A stretch of DNA of 64,000 bases from Paenibacillus sp. IHBB 10380 (GCF_000949425.1 NZ_CP010976.1:4650001-4714000); one strand, 5' to 3'; shown: positions 34,612 to 44,591, counted from the first letter of the stretch. Notes: a model not told the origin generated them from the letters alone. Made by a program: numbers and translations.

Positions 34612-36354
34612 TTAAGATGCCTTTTCTCCTTTTTGTAACTGATACATCTTATAGTACCTACCTTCAAGCGCCATCAATTCATCATGATTGCCGCGTTCCA
34701 CAATCTCACCACGATGTAACACTAGGATCTGATTAGCCTCACGAATGGTAGATAATCGATGCGCGATAACAAGAGTTGTGCGTCCTTCACTGACCACCTT
34801 GAGCGCCTGTTGAATTAGCCCCTCTGTCTCACTATCGATGCTAGCAGTCGCTTCATCTAAGATCAGAATGGATGGGTCAAATGCTAAGGCTCTAGCGAAT
34901 GAAATCAGTTGCCTTTGTCCAGAGGATAAGGTACTTCCACGTTCTACGACTTGCTCATCATAGCCATTGGGTAACTGTTCAATGAATGATGCTGCACCCA
35001 CATCTTTCAGAGCTGTCTTCACTCGTTGCAAGGAAATGTCCTGATTATACAGGCTTACATTAAATTTAATATCTCCAGCAAATAAATAAGGGTCTTGTAG
35101 AACAATACCCATATGCTTACGGAGATCTTGTTTCGAGTACGTTGCAATGTCAGTGCCATCAATGGAGATGGTTCCTTGATCAGGCTCATAAAAACCAAGC
35201 AGCAAGTTCATGATGGAACTTTTGCCTGAGCCTGTATGACCCACAAGTGCTATTGTCTCTCCTTTTCGAGCTTCAAAAGAAATGTGCTTCAGTACATTCT
35301 CACCGGCTTTATACGCAAACGTTACATTATCGAATTTCACGACACCTTCAGGACGATCCACATCGTGACTCTTCTCAACTTCCATACCTTCCAAATCCAT
35401 AATCGCGAATACTTTCTCCGAAGATACGAACGCTCTCTGTGCATTCGTCAACTGATCAAAGATCCCAATGATCGGTTGAAATATTCGACTTAAGTAGTCA
35501 ATAAAGGCAACGAATACACCGAAAGAAATTACAGTATTTAACGACTCACGACCGAAATACCAGACAACAAGCGCAGTCACTAGGCTTCCTATCACACCCA
35601 CAATATTACGGGAAGATAAAGAGAATACTCTGAACTGCTTGATCTGATTCACATATCGATCTTCATTCAGCACTTCAAATTCTTCGAGCGTGACCTTCTC
35701 CCGACGAAAGGCTTGAATAATCGGCATCACTACAATCGATTCATTGATGGTTGCGTTCATGTCACTAAGCCTAGCCCGCATAATCGTGATATATCTCTTC
35801 GAATATTTCAGATGAATCTTCATAATCACAACGAATATGAGCGGTAACGGTAGACAATATAAAGCCAGACGCACATCTAAGAAGAACAATGCGATATAAA
35901 TCCCTGTAAGCTGAACCATACTCACGACGAATGTCGCCATGAAGCTCATGAACAAGTCCCTCACTGCTTCGGTGTCATTAGCGATTCTTGATACCACTTG
36001 CCCGATCGGCGTATTGTCGAAGTATTTTATCGGAATCCGTTGAATATGCTTCATCAAATCCATACGCATATTTTTAATGATCCTTAGCGCGGTGGATTGT
36101 AGAATATACGACTGTGTAAAGTTACAAATACTAGCGATAACGATGAGCCCCATATACAAAGCAATGAGCCATAGTATAGATGAGATATCACCTGTACCTG
36201 TAGATAAATGTTTATCAATAATTGTTTTGGTGATAAAAGGCCCACCCAGATCAGCGCCTACTGCACAGCAGAGAATAAGGAGGGCGCCGATAATTCTAAA
36301 TTTATAGACGAGTGCATATGCGAAAAGCCTGCTCGCCGTGGATTGCTTGGGCAT
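34612..36354 (-). CDS. ABC exporter, BmrD/YheH-like subunit of a heterodimer
   Basis: A 580-residue exporter half-molecule. Walker A is GHTGSGKSS, signature LSSGQRQLISFAR (altered from LSGGQ) and Walker B ILILDEATASID with the catalytic Glu. GGAGGAG selects the ATG at 36352-36354; an upstream ATG at 36384 is out of position. It follows the partner gene by about 40 nt. The pattern of one subunit with a normal Glu and altered signature, the other with Asp and normal signature, matches BmrCD of B. subtilis, an antibiotic-induced multidrug exporter. Confidence 0.87.
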   Translation of the reverse strand: MPKQSTASRLFAYALVYKFRIIGALLILCCAVGADLGGPFITKTIIDKHLSTGTGDISSILWLIALYMGLIVIASICNFTQSYILQSTALRIIKNMRMDLMKHIQRIPIKYFDNTPIGQVVSRIANDTEAVRDLFMSFMATFVVSMVQLTGIYIALFFLDVRLALYCLPLPLIFVVIMKIHLKYSKRYITIMRARLSDMNATINESIVVMPIIQAFRREKVTLEEFEVLNEDRYVNQIKQFRVFSLSSRNIVGVIGSLVTALVVWYFGRESLNTVISFGVFVAFIDYLSRIFQPIIGIFDQLTNAQRAFVSSEKVFAIMDLEGMEVEKSHDVDRPEGVVKFDNVTFAYKAGENVLKHISFEARKGETIALVGHTGSGKSSIMNLLLGFYEPDQGTISIDGTDIATYSKQDLRKHMGIVLQDPYLFAGDIKFNVSLYNQDISLQRVKTALKDVGAASFIEQLPNGYDEQVVERGSTLSSGQRQLISFARALAFDPSILILDEATASIDSETEGLIQQALKVVSEGRTTLVIAHRLSTIREANQILVLHRGEIVERGNHDELMALEGRYYKMYQLQKGEKAS

Positions 36355-36395
36355 ATAAGCTCCTCCTAGAAATTGTGGTGACAACGTTCACTACA

Positions 36396-38168
36396 CTACG
36401 CGTCCGAATCCTTTTCAAGTCCCTCTTCATCTTCCAAACTTGCTTCCATCTGCTGACGATCCCATTGCTCTCTATACCAACCGCCAAATAACATCAACTC
36501 TTCGTGCGTACCTTCTTCAATAATACGCCCCTCATTCAGGACCAGAATCCAGTTCGCATGACTCACAGCGGACAGTCGATGCGATGTAATTAACGTAGTT
36601 TTACCTGCACGTTCAAGACGAATATGATGAAGAATTCGACTCTCTGTTCGTGCATCTACCGCTGATAATGCATCATCAAGGAGTAGAATATCGGAATCAA
36701 TTAGCAGAGCTCTAGCAATAGCTAAACGCTGCTTCTGTCCCCCCGATAACATCACCCCATTCTCCCCGACAACCGTGTCTAGTCCTTCCGGCATTTGAGC
36801 AATGTCCTGAGTGAAGGAAGCCATTTCAACCGCTCTAGCAATCTCCTCTGGGGAGGCCCCCGGCTTACCAAGCGCAATATTGTCAGCAATAGATTTAGAT
36901 AATAATAAATGCTCCTGGGGTACATAGGCGACCCATCGCTTCATCTGATCCATTGCAATTTGTTCCACAGCGTAGTCTGCGATAAATAACTTGCGTTCTC
37001 CAATCGGATACTGCCGCAGTAACTGCTTAAGTAGCGTACTCTTCCCACTCCCTGTCTTCCCGATAATCCCCAAGGTCTGCCCACGCTCCAAACGAAAAGA
37101 AACGTTATCTAGACTAGGATGGTTGGCTGATGGGTACGTAAAGGTTAACTGCTTCATCTCGATACGGGTAGGAATTTCAATATTCACTAAATTTTCCCCA
37201 TCCTGTAGATCAGGCTTCTGAGACAATACGTTGTCCAAGCGATCGGCCGAGGCACTACCACGTTGCAACACATTAATAAACTCGCCGAAGGAAATCATAG
37301 GCCAGATTAACATGCCGAGATAAATGTTAAAAGAAATCAGTTGACCGAGTGTAATCTCATTCTCGAAGACAAGATAAGAACCATAACCGATACCAATGGA
37401 ATAACTCACGCCCACAATCAGTGATATCAGGGGTTGAAAGAGTGCATTCAGTATCGAGACCCGTTTGTTCTTATTCATCACCTCAGAGGTGACCTTATCA
37501 AAAGCCACTGTATCGTCATCTTCTTGTACATACGAACGAATAACTCGAATTCCTGAGATAGACTCTAGCGCATGATCATTCATTTTTCCGAAAGAAGCCT
37601 GAGCATCTAAGAAGCGTGTTCTCACCTTTTTGCCCAACAAACTAATCACGACAACTAGAAAAGGCAACGGGATTAGCGCCGCAATCATAAGCTTAAAGCT
37701 AACTAATGTAATCATGGTGATAATCACGACCGAGGCACCCACTACCGTATTCACAAGGGTCATAACACCGTAACCGGCTGTTTGTCCGATAGCCAAAATA
37801 TCATTTGTCGCTAATGCCATCAGTTGCCCTGTACTATTACGCTGGAAAAAGGCGGGTGTCATCTTCGTCAAATGCGCCAATAATCTTCCTCTTAATAGTT
37901 TCTCTATGAGTGCTGAGTTACCAAATAAAGTAGTGATCCATATGTAAGTCATAATGTACAGCAATAACGCAAGTCCTACGAGCAATAGAACCGTCTGGTT
38001 TAGACCTGAACTTGTCAGGTTCCTAGCTTGAATGCTATCAATTGTATTTCCGATCATCTTGGGAGGTATCGTACTGAGGATACTAACCCCTGCTATTAAA
38101 CTGATAGCAAGCGCATACCGAGCCCATCTCCATTTAAAAAACCACTGTAACCTAGTCACGAAAGACAA
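36396..38168 (-). CDS. ABC exporter, BmrC/YheI-like subunit of a heterodimer
   Basis: A 590-residue exporter half-molecule. The ATPase domain has Walker A GKTGSGKST, signature LSGGQKQRLAIAR and Walker B ILLLDDALSAVD, with Asp in place of the catalytic Glu. This is the degenerate-site partner of the gene at 34612. AGAGGTGA lies 5-6 nt before the TTG at 38166-38168; the GTG at 38186 is upstream of that ribosome binding site. First gene of the pair. Regulation is not visible. Confidence 0.85.
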   Translation of the reverse strand: MSFVTRLQWFFKWRWARYALAISLIAGVSILSTIPPKMIGNTIDSIQARNLTSSGLNQTVLLLVGLALLLYIMTYIWITTLFGNSALIEKLLRGRLLAHLTKMTPAFFQRNSTGQLMALATNDILAIGQTAGYGVMTLVNTVVGASVVIITMITLVSFKLMIAALIPLPFLVVVISLLGKKVRTRFLDAQASFGKMNDHALESISGIRVIRSYVQEDDDTVAFDKVTSEVMNKNKRVSILNALFQPLISLIVGVSYSIGIGYGSYLVFENEITLGQLISFNIYLGMLIWPMISFGEFINVLQRGSASADRLDNVLSQKPDLQDGENLVNIEIPTRIEMKQLTFTYPSANHPSLDNVSFRLERGQTLGIIGKTGSGKSTLLKQLLRQYPIGERKLFIADYAVEQIAMDQMKRWVAYVPQEHLLLSKSIADNIALGKPGASPEEIARAVEMASFTQDIAQMPEGLDTVVGENGVMLSGGQKQRLAIARALLIDSDILLLDDALSAVDARTESRILHHIRLERAGKTTLITSHRLSAVSHANWILVLNEGRIIEEGTHEELMLFGGWYREQWDRQQMEASLEDEEGLEKDSDA

Positions 38169-38270
38169 GCCATTCACCTCTTCCACATTTCCAATTCACT
38201 TTCTTGATTTTACCTTTTCAACCATAACAAGTCTATATAATAAAGACATACCATTTCATCGTCCCAACGA

Positions 38271-38303
38271 AACAACCCCGAACCATTTCGGCTCGGGGTT
38301 GTT
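38271..38303. terminator. Terminator of the AGCS symporter gene
   Basis: AACAACCCCGA and TCGGGGTTGTT form an 11-bp stem between the 3' end of the symporter gene and the start of the ABC gene. Confidence 0.8.
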
Positions 38304-38390
38304 CCTAATTCAATTCCCTCTAAATTAATACAATTAAGTATCTTATTTAAGGAAGTAGAAAGGGTGTCACACGATTGTTATACAACTCAA

Positions 38391-39818
38391 CTATTTCCCC
38401 TTAGTTGGTGTAGGCGGAGAATCCCAGCAATCTACAATATGGGAACGATCTAGAACACTAAGGCTCTCTCTCGTAAATACAGGGTCTTTCCCCGCTTTCT
38501 TCTGCTTCATATAATCTTTCAAGGCAGCGAAGGCTACCTTAGAAAGCATGGTAATGGCGATCAGATTAACGATAACCATGAGGCCCATAAATAAATCAGC
38601 CAGATCCCATACTAGCTTAACTTTTGCCACCGAACCGAATATGATCATCGCTAATACACTAATTCTATAAATGACAATCCAGATTTTATTTGATTTCAGA
38701 AATGCAATATTGGTCTCTCCATAGTAATAGTTCCCGATCAGCGTACTGAAGGCGAACAAGAACACCATTAATGCTAAGAAACCCGATGCCCAAGAACCTA
38801 GATGTATACTTAATGCTGCCTGCGTAAGTTCAATGCCACCGAGCCCAGACTGAGTATACATACCTGAGAGCAGAATGATCATAGCTGTACTTGTACAAAT
38901 CACCAATGTATCTACTAGCACGCCTAATGCTTGAATCAACCCTTGCTTAACCGGATGACTTGTAGTCGCAGTAGCTGCAGCATTGGGCGCACTCCCCATA
39001 CCTGCTTCATTCGAGAACAATCCACGCTTCACACCCTGCATGAGAGCCGCTCCAAGAGAACCTCCTGCAATTTGTTCAACACCAAATGCACTTTTCACGA
39101 TCAATGCAAGAACTGCTGGAACCTGTCCAATGTTAACTAGTACGATATACGCAGCAATCCCAATATATAGTACAGCTAGGATAACAACGATATATTCGGA
39201 CATCTTGGCAATACGCTTCACACCACCGAATATGATGATTCCGAATGCCGCAGCCATGACTAAACCGACTGCTAAACGATTTGTGCCAAAGGCATTCTGA
39301 AATGCTAGTGTAATGGTGTTTGACTGAACCGCATTAAACACCAGTCCGAATGATAATGTGATTAGAATAGCAAACAAAGCGCCCATCCACCGTTTATTCA
39401 AACCACGTTCCATATAATAGGCTGGCCCACCACGGAAGCCATCTTTATCTTTGACTTTGTATACTTGCGCTAGGGTACTCTCAATGAAGCTGGATGCTGA
39501 TCCAATGATGGCAATAACCCACATCCAGAACACAGCCCCAGGACCCCCGAGCGCAATAGCAATCGCAATCCCTGTAATATTACCCGTTCCAACACGGGCT
39601 GCCATACTAATACAGAACGCTTGAAAAGGAGAGATCTTGTCACGAGGGCCACCTGTGGATTCTTTTAATACGCGCAACATTTCTTTAAACAAACGAAATT
39701 GCAGAAATTTCGTCCTAAAGGTAAAGTACAGTCCACAAGAAATAAGCATTACGATTAACAATTTAGACCACATCAGAGTATTAATAAAATCAATCACATT
39801 CTGTAAAGTCTGCTGCAT
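38391..39818 (-). CDS. alsT: Alanine/glycine:cation symporter, AGCS (AlsT) family
   Basis: A 475-residue sodium or proton coupled amino-acid symporter. About eleven helices are present, with the AGCS signature GGPGAVFWMWVIAIIGSASS near residue 90, VGTGNITGIAIAIALGG and the motif GLFSNEAGMGSAPNAAAT. It imports alanine, glycine or glutamine. AGAGGGG precedes the ATG. Monocistronic. Confidence 0.92.
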   Translation of the reverse strand: MQQTLQNVIDFINTLMWSKLLIVMLISCGLYFTFRTKFLQFRLFKEMLRVLKESTGGPRDKISPFQAFCISMAARVGTGNITGIAIAIALGGPGAVFWMWVIAIIGSASSFIESTLAQVYKVKDKDGFRGGPAYYMERGLNKRWMGALFAILITLSFGLVFNAVQSNTITLAFQNAFGTNRLAVGLVMAAAFGIIIFGGVKRIAKMSEYIVVILAVLYIGIAAYIVLVNIGQVPAVLALIVKSAFGVEQIAGGSLGAALMQGVKRGLFSNEAGMGSAPNAAATATTSHPVKQGLIQALGVLVDTLVICTSTAMIILLSGMYTQSGLGGIELTQAALSIHLGSWASGFLALMVFLFAFSTLIGNYYYGETNIAFLKSNKIWIVIYRISVLAMIIFGSVAKVKLVWDLADLFMGLMVIVNLIAITMLSKVAFAALKDYMKQKKAGKDPVFTRESLSVLDRSHIVDCWDSPPTPTKGK

Positions 39819-39946
39819 AGTTGCGGCCCCTCTCTAGTTGAGTATATAGATATCCTTGATTGAAGAGCCACATTAGTATATCAAATTTCCTTTAAGAGTA
39901 GATACATGTATTAATTTGGATAATAGCAATCTAATTTACAAATTTG

Positions 39947-40498
39947 CTAACTTACCGTATATACATATACCTTGGTATGATATATATCTTTACAGATAAT
40001 GACTCGCTCAGGTTGCCAATCTGGCAGAGCAAAACACACACTAATCACCTGTGCTCCCGGGGCCAAACTTCCAGACCAAATGGTGCTTAGTCGCTTCATT
40101 GCATCTGGATACAGATAACACACCACCACATCTGCATCTTCATATGTATACGTATAAAGATCTCTTCGGATAAAAGAAACATTAGAGCAGTTATCAAGCC
40201 TTGCTAACAGTCTAGAAATCCATAGTGGTATGCTTGAATTCTCTAATCCAATGATCTGCGAATCCGCCATATATCTTCCCATATATAGTGCTAGTGTTCC
40301 GAACCCCGATCCTGCTTCAACAATTGATTTCTTTCTAGTCCATTTCTTCATTTCAGTTGTCACTGCTTGGCGAACGGGTGCCGAGGACGGCATAGGAGAT
40401 ATACCATTCCGCAAGCTTACATATATAATAGACAACGCCGCTATAAACATACCTACAACCAATAACCCAGTTATGATCTGATTGAGGGTGCTTAGCAT
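39947..40498 (-). CDS. Membrane-anchored class I SAM methyltransferase
   Basis: A 183-residue protein with one N-terminal membrane helix (LNQIITGLLVVGMFIAALSI) followed by a methyltransferase domain. Motif I is IVEAGSGFGTLALYMGRYM and motif IV is DADVVVCYLYPDAM. The combination of an N-terminal anchor and a V-V-C-Y-L motif recalls the FAM173/ATPSCKMT-type lysine methylases, but the target is unknown. GGAGG lies before the ATG at 40496-40498, so the longer frame from 40579 is not used. Confidence 0.75.
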   Translation of the reverse strand: MLSTLNQIITGLLVVGMFIAALSIIYVSLRNGISPMPSSAPVRQAVTTEMKKWTRKKSIVEAGSGFGTLALYMGRYMADSQIIGLENSSIPLWISRLLARLDNCSNVSFIRRDLYTYTYEDADVVVCYLYPDAMKRLSTIWSGSLAPGAQVISVCFALPDWQPERVIICKDIYHTKVYVYTVS

Positions 40499-40602
40499 AA
40501 TCAACCTCCTATTGTCAGATATAATTTGCATATTTCTTTCACAATTCGTTGTGCCATCGTTTGAGATAACTTCAAACAATCACCCCTCTGATGCCTTATT
40601 TA

Positions 40603-41107
40603 TTATTTTACATTAAAAGCCTTCGTGGAATACATCAATCTTACAATTCCTTCTGCGGTCTTCTCAATATTACTCTGGCCTTGATCCAAAGCTTCGGCTA
40701 GTGAAGAAGCTCCCTTCACGACCATGATCTAAGCAAGCCGCTATTAACTGACCCGTACCATATGTGGACGTCAGCAGTGGATTTCTCATTTCTGGAGTCA
40801 CAAGTTGTATGCCGCTGGCACTAGCCATTTCAAGGACGCCTGTCTCACCGTCACCTGTAATCCCATAAAGGGCATTTACTTCATTACCCAGAGGCCCCCG
40901 TACTTTCAAAGGATAGACATGACCACCTGTAGCATCTACAAGCGATTGCATCGTACCTTCTCCCCCATCAGCCATGGGTACGTGAATACAGTGAATCCGT
41001 GGATCAACTTTCTTAATGCCTCGCTCCATAGCTTCGCAAACTTCCTTCGCCGTCATGCTTTCTTTGAATGAGTCCGGGGCTAATACAAAAACAAGTTCAT
41101 TCTTCAT
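40603..41107 (-). pseudogene. Glycerate kinase (GlxK family) pseudogene with internal deletion
   Basis: The first 128 residues are a clear glycerate kinase N-terminus (LAPDSFKESMTAKEVCEAM, MADGGEGTMQSLVDATGG, YGTGQLIAACLDHG). They then run into a frame that ends at 40670. A second frame, from about 40727 to 40603, reads VVKGASSLAEALDQGQSNIE and TAEGIVRLM, the family C-terminus. About 210 central residues, holding the rest of the active site, are missing, and the two parts are out of frame. The gene cannot make an active kinase. A family member is normally about 380 residues. Confidence 0.85.
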
Positions 41108-41229
41108 GTGGTTTCCTCCTACTCTTCACCCATTATTTATTGTAAAATACCGTATATGATTGTAACTACAATCGTTATGGTCAGACCGACAGGGCTTTCA
41201 TAAGGTTAAAATAGAATGGAGTTGATAAG

Positions 41230-41634
41230 ATGATTTTCAATAAAATGGTGCCTGAGTTATCTGTGAGTAATATAAATATATCGAAAAAATTCTATATTGA
41301 TATACTTGGTTTCAAAGTGGAATATGAAAGAGAAGAAGATAATTTTGCTTTTATTTCACTTGATGGTGCTCAATTTATGTTAGATGAAGATGTTAATGGA
41401 AGTTGGAGTACAGGAATGACGGAATATCCATTTGGTAGAGGAATTAACTTTCAATTTTTTGTAAAAGACATAGAGAAAATTATATTAAATTTAAGTGATA
41501 ATAATATAAAATTATTTAAAGAACCTTTTGTTAGTGAATATAGAATAAACTTAGAAAGACAAGTATTTAAACAAATATTGGTACAAGACCCCGATGGATA
41601 TTTATTACGATTTTCGGAGTTGCAACAAAATTAA
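41230..41634 (+). CDS. VOC-family (glyoxalase/bleomycin resistance) protein
   Basis: A 134-residue protein with one or two beta-alpha-beta-beta-beta units. It begins MVPELSVSNINISKKFYIDILGF, the usual VOC opening, and ends LVQDPDGYLLRFSE, which carries the metal-ligand Glu/strand region. Members act as bleomycin-type antibiotic binders or metal-dependent isomerases. The gene is markedly more AT-rich than its neighbours, which may mean later acquisition. GGAG is 8 nt before the ATG. Confidence 0.82.
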   Translation: MIFNKMVPELSVSNINISKKFYIDILGFKVEYEREEDNFAFISLDGAQFMLDEDVNGSWSTGMTEYPFGRGINFQFFVKDIEKIILNLSDNNIKLFKEPFVSEYRINLERQVFKQILVQDPDGYLLRFSELQQN

Positions 41635-41662
41635 TTTATACTTTAAATTAATAAAATGTAGA

Positions 41663-41692
41663 TTAAGGGAAGTCCAAAATGACTTCCCTTAA
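41663..41692 (+). terminator. Terminator-like hairpin after the VOC gene
   Basis: TTAAGGGAAGTC and GACTTCCCTTAA form a 12-bp stem with a 6-nt loop. The following T-run is weak. Confidence 0.6.
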
Positions 41693-41808
41693 AATTATCA
41701 TATAATCAACACTATTTTAAAATATAACCTAATTATTTAGATTTTTGGTAAAGACTAAGAGTTGATGATAGTGAAAAAACAATAGTAAAGATCGTTGTGC
41801 ACATGCAC

Positions 41809-41836
41809 AAAAAAACTGCCTCCTATTCAGAGACAG
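41809..41836 (-). terminator. Terminator of the 41860 gene
   Basis: On the minus strand CTG-CTC pairs with GAG-CAG and is followed by seven T. Confidence 0.7.
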
Positions 41837-41859
41837 CCCAGATTATTTCGGTGTTCCAA

Positions 41860-42153
41860 TTATTTGGTTTTAGGTAAGTTCGCTTTGCAAAAGGAAGCCA
41901 AAACTTCTTCCTCATCCTCTTCCATGTCAAAGCTTAAATAGCGATCAACTATCTTCTCATATAGATCATAGTGAATCATGCTTGACTCTTCTCCATCCAC
42001 CTTATAAGTAACCTTGGCATATATGCCATTCTCGAAATATAGCTCATCATCTTCTTCAACTTCCAAATCAAGTATGAATTGGTACCGCTCACCTGTTAAT
42101 ATTCCGAATGGATCTTTAACCACTTCCACTTGAAAATCCTTAATTGTAATCAT
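41860..42153 (-). CDS. Small acidic protein, probably DUF6509 family
   Basis: A 97-residue, very acidic cytosolic protein. Its opening (ITIKDFQVEVVKDPFGILTG, then RYQFILDLEVEEDDELYFE) resembles a family of unknown function in Bacilli that I recall as DUF6509; this is from memory. It is probably all-beta with a helical C-terminus. No catalytic motif is visible. It is preceded by GGGGTTGAGAG and followed by a terminator. Confidence 0.6.
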   Translation of the reverse strand: MITIKDFQVEVVKDPFGILTGERYQFILDLEVEEDDELYFENGIYAKVTYKVDGEESSMIHYDLYEKIVDRYLSFDMEEDEEEVLASFCKANLPKTK

Positions 42154-42411
42154 TCTCTCAACCCCTCTCTACATCTATGTTATTATAAACGTTTTTCACT
42201 TGCTTACAAACCAGATGCACTTTTATATCAATTAAATAGAGGAACTAGTCTATTCATTCATAATTAGATGAATATTGGACACAATTACAATACACAATTA
42301 CAATATAACCCTCTTGCATCAAATTTTATATACGAACCATCCTATTATTTAGTATAATACTCAAGTTCCTCATAGTATGGACAACTTAGATAAGATTAAT
42401 GGGAGGATATC

Positions 42412-43764
42412 ATGAGTTCACAACCATCACAGCACAACCTTTCTTCTGAGAAAAAAGACCGCTTCTCTTCATCTGGATTTATATTTGCAGCCATCGGGAG
42501 TGCAGTAGGGCTCGGTAACATGTGGAAATTCCCTTATATTACTGGACAATACGGCGGTGCTGCATTTTTTGTACTGTTTATTGTATGTTTGATAGCCATA
42601 GGCTTGCCTGTGCTTCTAGCAGAGCTTACGATCGGTCGCGGTGGTCGCGGCAATGCATCATCATCATTCGTAAAGGTGGGCGGACATAAAATATGGGGCG
42701 GTCTTGGCATGTTATCCGTGATTGCAGCATTCCTGATCATTTCTTTCTACTCTATTGTAGCAGGATGGACGTTGAATTATGCCGTATCCGCATTTAGTGG
42801 CAAGTTATTTGACAACCCAGACTTCACCGCACAATTCAATGAATTCATGTCTGGGAATAAGCCTATTATGTGGCAATTCGTCGTATTACTACTCACAGGC
42901 TTAGTTGTCATCAAAGGCGTCTCGGCCGGAATCGAGAAGTTTAACAAAGTTCTAATTCCAGGACTCCTTATACTTCTAGTTGTATTAATGGTTCGCGCCT
43001 TGACCCTTCCAGGCGCAGGGGCAGGTGTATCTTTCTTCCTGAACCCCGATTGGTCCAAACTGGGTGCAGAATCCTTACTTGTTGCACTAGGACATGCCTT
43101 CTTCTCTCTCTCGTTAGGTATGGGGGCAATGCTTACTTATGGTTCATATGTGGAGAAACGCCAGTCTTTGGGTGCGGCTACGCTGGCTATCGGAGGCGGA
43201 GATCTACTGTATGCCTTTATTGCAGGTCTGATCATCTTTCCAACGACGTTCTCATTCGGAATTAATCCAGCTGAAGGCCCAGGCCTCGTCTTTATCGCAT
43301 TACCTGCCGCGTTCTCTGCTATGCCATTCGGAACATTGTTTGGTGGTTTATTCTTCATATTACTCGCTATAGCAGCGTTAACATCGACCGTATCATTGTT
43401 AGAAGTACCCGTGGCCTACACCATGGAACGTTGGCGTTGGACTCGGGCCAAATCCGTATGGATTATCCTGTCCCTCTCCTTCCTACTCGGAATACCATCT
43501 GCACTATCACTCGGAGTAGCATCTAATATCACATTGGGTGGTAAAGGATTCTTCGATTGGATGGATTTCATAGCCTCTAATCTCTTACTCCCACTGGGGG
43601 GCTTGATTGTTACCGTATTCGCAGGCTATTTCTGGAAAGGTGTAGCAGAAGAGGCTGGCTTAACGGCATGGTGGTTCCGGATCTGGCTATTTATGCTGCG
43701 ATTCGTAGCACCCATCCTCGTTCTATTCGTATTTTTGCACACCTCCGGTGTTATTAAGTTCTAA
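42412..43764 (+). CDS. Neurotransmitter:sodium symporter (NSS/LeuT family)
   Basis: A 450-residue membrane transporter with about eleven helices. TM1 carries the unwound sodium/substrate site SAVGLGNMWKFPYITGQYGG and TM2-3 the GLPVLLAELTIGRGGRG block. TM8 has ALTSTVSLLEVPVA, with the sodium-binding Thr/Ser. It takes up amino acids or amines with sodium. GGGAGGA precedes the ATG, and a perfect terminator follows. Confidence 0.92.
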   Translation: MSSQPSQHNLSSEKKDRFSSSGFIFAAIGSAVGLGNMWKFPYITGQYGGAAFFVLFIVCLIAIGLPVLLAELTIGRGGRGNASSSFVKVGGHKIWGGLGMLSVIAAFLIISFYSIVAGWTLNYAVSAFSGKLFDNPDFTAQFNEFMSGNKPIMWQFVVLLLTGLVVIKGVSAGIEKFNKVLIPGLLILLVVLMVRALTLPGAGAGVSFFLNPDWSKLGAESLLVALGHAFFSLSLGMGAMLTYGSYVEKRQSLGAATLAIGGGDLLYAFIAGLIIFPTTFSFGINPAEGPGLVFIALPAAFSAMPFGTLFGGLFFILLAIAALTSTVSLLEVPVAYTMERWRWTRAKSVWIILSLSFLLGIPSALSLGVASNITLGGKGFFDWMDFIASNLLLPLGGLIVTVFAGYFWKGVAEEAGLTAWWFRIWLFMLRFVAPILVLFVFLHTSGVIKF

Positions 43765-43801
43765 TCAATTACATCCAGTAACAAAAATTAACGATATAAA
43801 C

Positions 43802-43836
43802 AACGCGCACAAGCCCAGATGGGCTTGTGCGCGTTA
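43802..43836 (+). terminator. Terminator of the NSS symporter gene
   Basis: A perfect 15-bp stem (AACGCGCACAAGCCC and complement) with an AGAT loop, followed by ATTTATT. Confidence 0.9.
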
Positions 43837-43955
43837 TTTATTATTTATAGATCCTCATAAACATTATTTGATAGCCATCACTCGGTAACAATCAACTCCT
43901 GGGCAGTCATGTAAAGATGAGTAGACATCCAGATCATTTTTTTACGAATTATATA

Positions 43956-43985
43956 TTGACTTGATATATATCATACTGATATATT
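43956..43985 (+). promoter_or_regulatory. padR promoter with a palindromic operator in the spacer
   Basis: TTGACT (43956-43961) and TATATT (43980-43985) frame a 12-bp palindrome TGATATATATCA (43962-43973). This position would let PadR block RNA polymerase on its own promoter. Confidence 0.6.
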
Positions 43986-44048
43986 AAAATAGCAATCGGA
44001 ACACACAATATACCATTATTTCTAAACACCGATAAGGAGGTCCATTTT

Positions 44049-44591
44049 TTGAACAGTCAGGATGTTATTCTAGGCATGCTTATGAAAGAATCGTTAACTG
44101 GATACGAAATAAAGCAGTTATTGGAGGATGTATTCGCATATTTCTATAGCTCGAGTTATGGAACGATTTATCCCATGCTGACTCGGATGGAGAAGGAAGG
44201 GTTGATCACCAAGGAAATTGTGCTTCAGGACGGTAAGCCTAACAAGAATGTTCTAAACATAACGGATAAAGGCCGAGATTGTTTCAACGCCTATTTACAA
44301 GGGCCTCTGGAGGAAGATAGCACCAAAAAATCGGATTTTATGATGAGGCTTTACTTTGGTGAATTTATTGGGTATGACAAACTAGTTGCCTTGTTGAAGC
44401 AAGTACAAGAGGATACTCAAAAGAAGTTAAATCAGTTATGTGAAAAACATTTGCTTTATAAAGATGAAATGCATCCGACACAGATTATATGCATCCAGAT
44501 TGGAATACAAGAATATAACGCTAAACTTGAAACCATCGCCCAAGGATTGTTAAGTATAGAGCAATTAGAACAAGGAAAAAGCGGCGTTTAA
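44049..44591 (+). CDS. PadR-family transcriptional regulator
   Basis: A 180-residue PadR protein of the type with a C-terminal helical (Vir_act_alpha_C) domain. The winged helix begins DVILGMLMKESLTGYEIKQLLED and has YGTIYPMLTRMEKEGLIT. PadR proteins repress detoxification genes in response to phenolic acids or drugs. It starts at TTG 44049, 8 nt after AAGGAGG. The short-chain dehydrogenase gene follows by 25 nt, so the two form an operon. A palindrome in the promoter suggests autoregulation. Confidence 0.88.
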   Translation: MNSQDVILGMLMKESLTGYEIKQLLEDVFAYFYSSSYGTIYPMLTRMEKEGLITKEIVLQDGKPNKNVLNITDKGRDCFNAYLQGPLEEDSTKKSDFMMRLYFGEFIGYDKLVALLKQVQEDTQKKLNQLCEKHLLYKDEMHPTQIICIQIGIQEYNAKLETIAQGLLSIEQLEQGKSGV

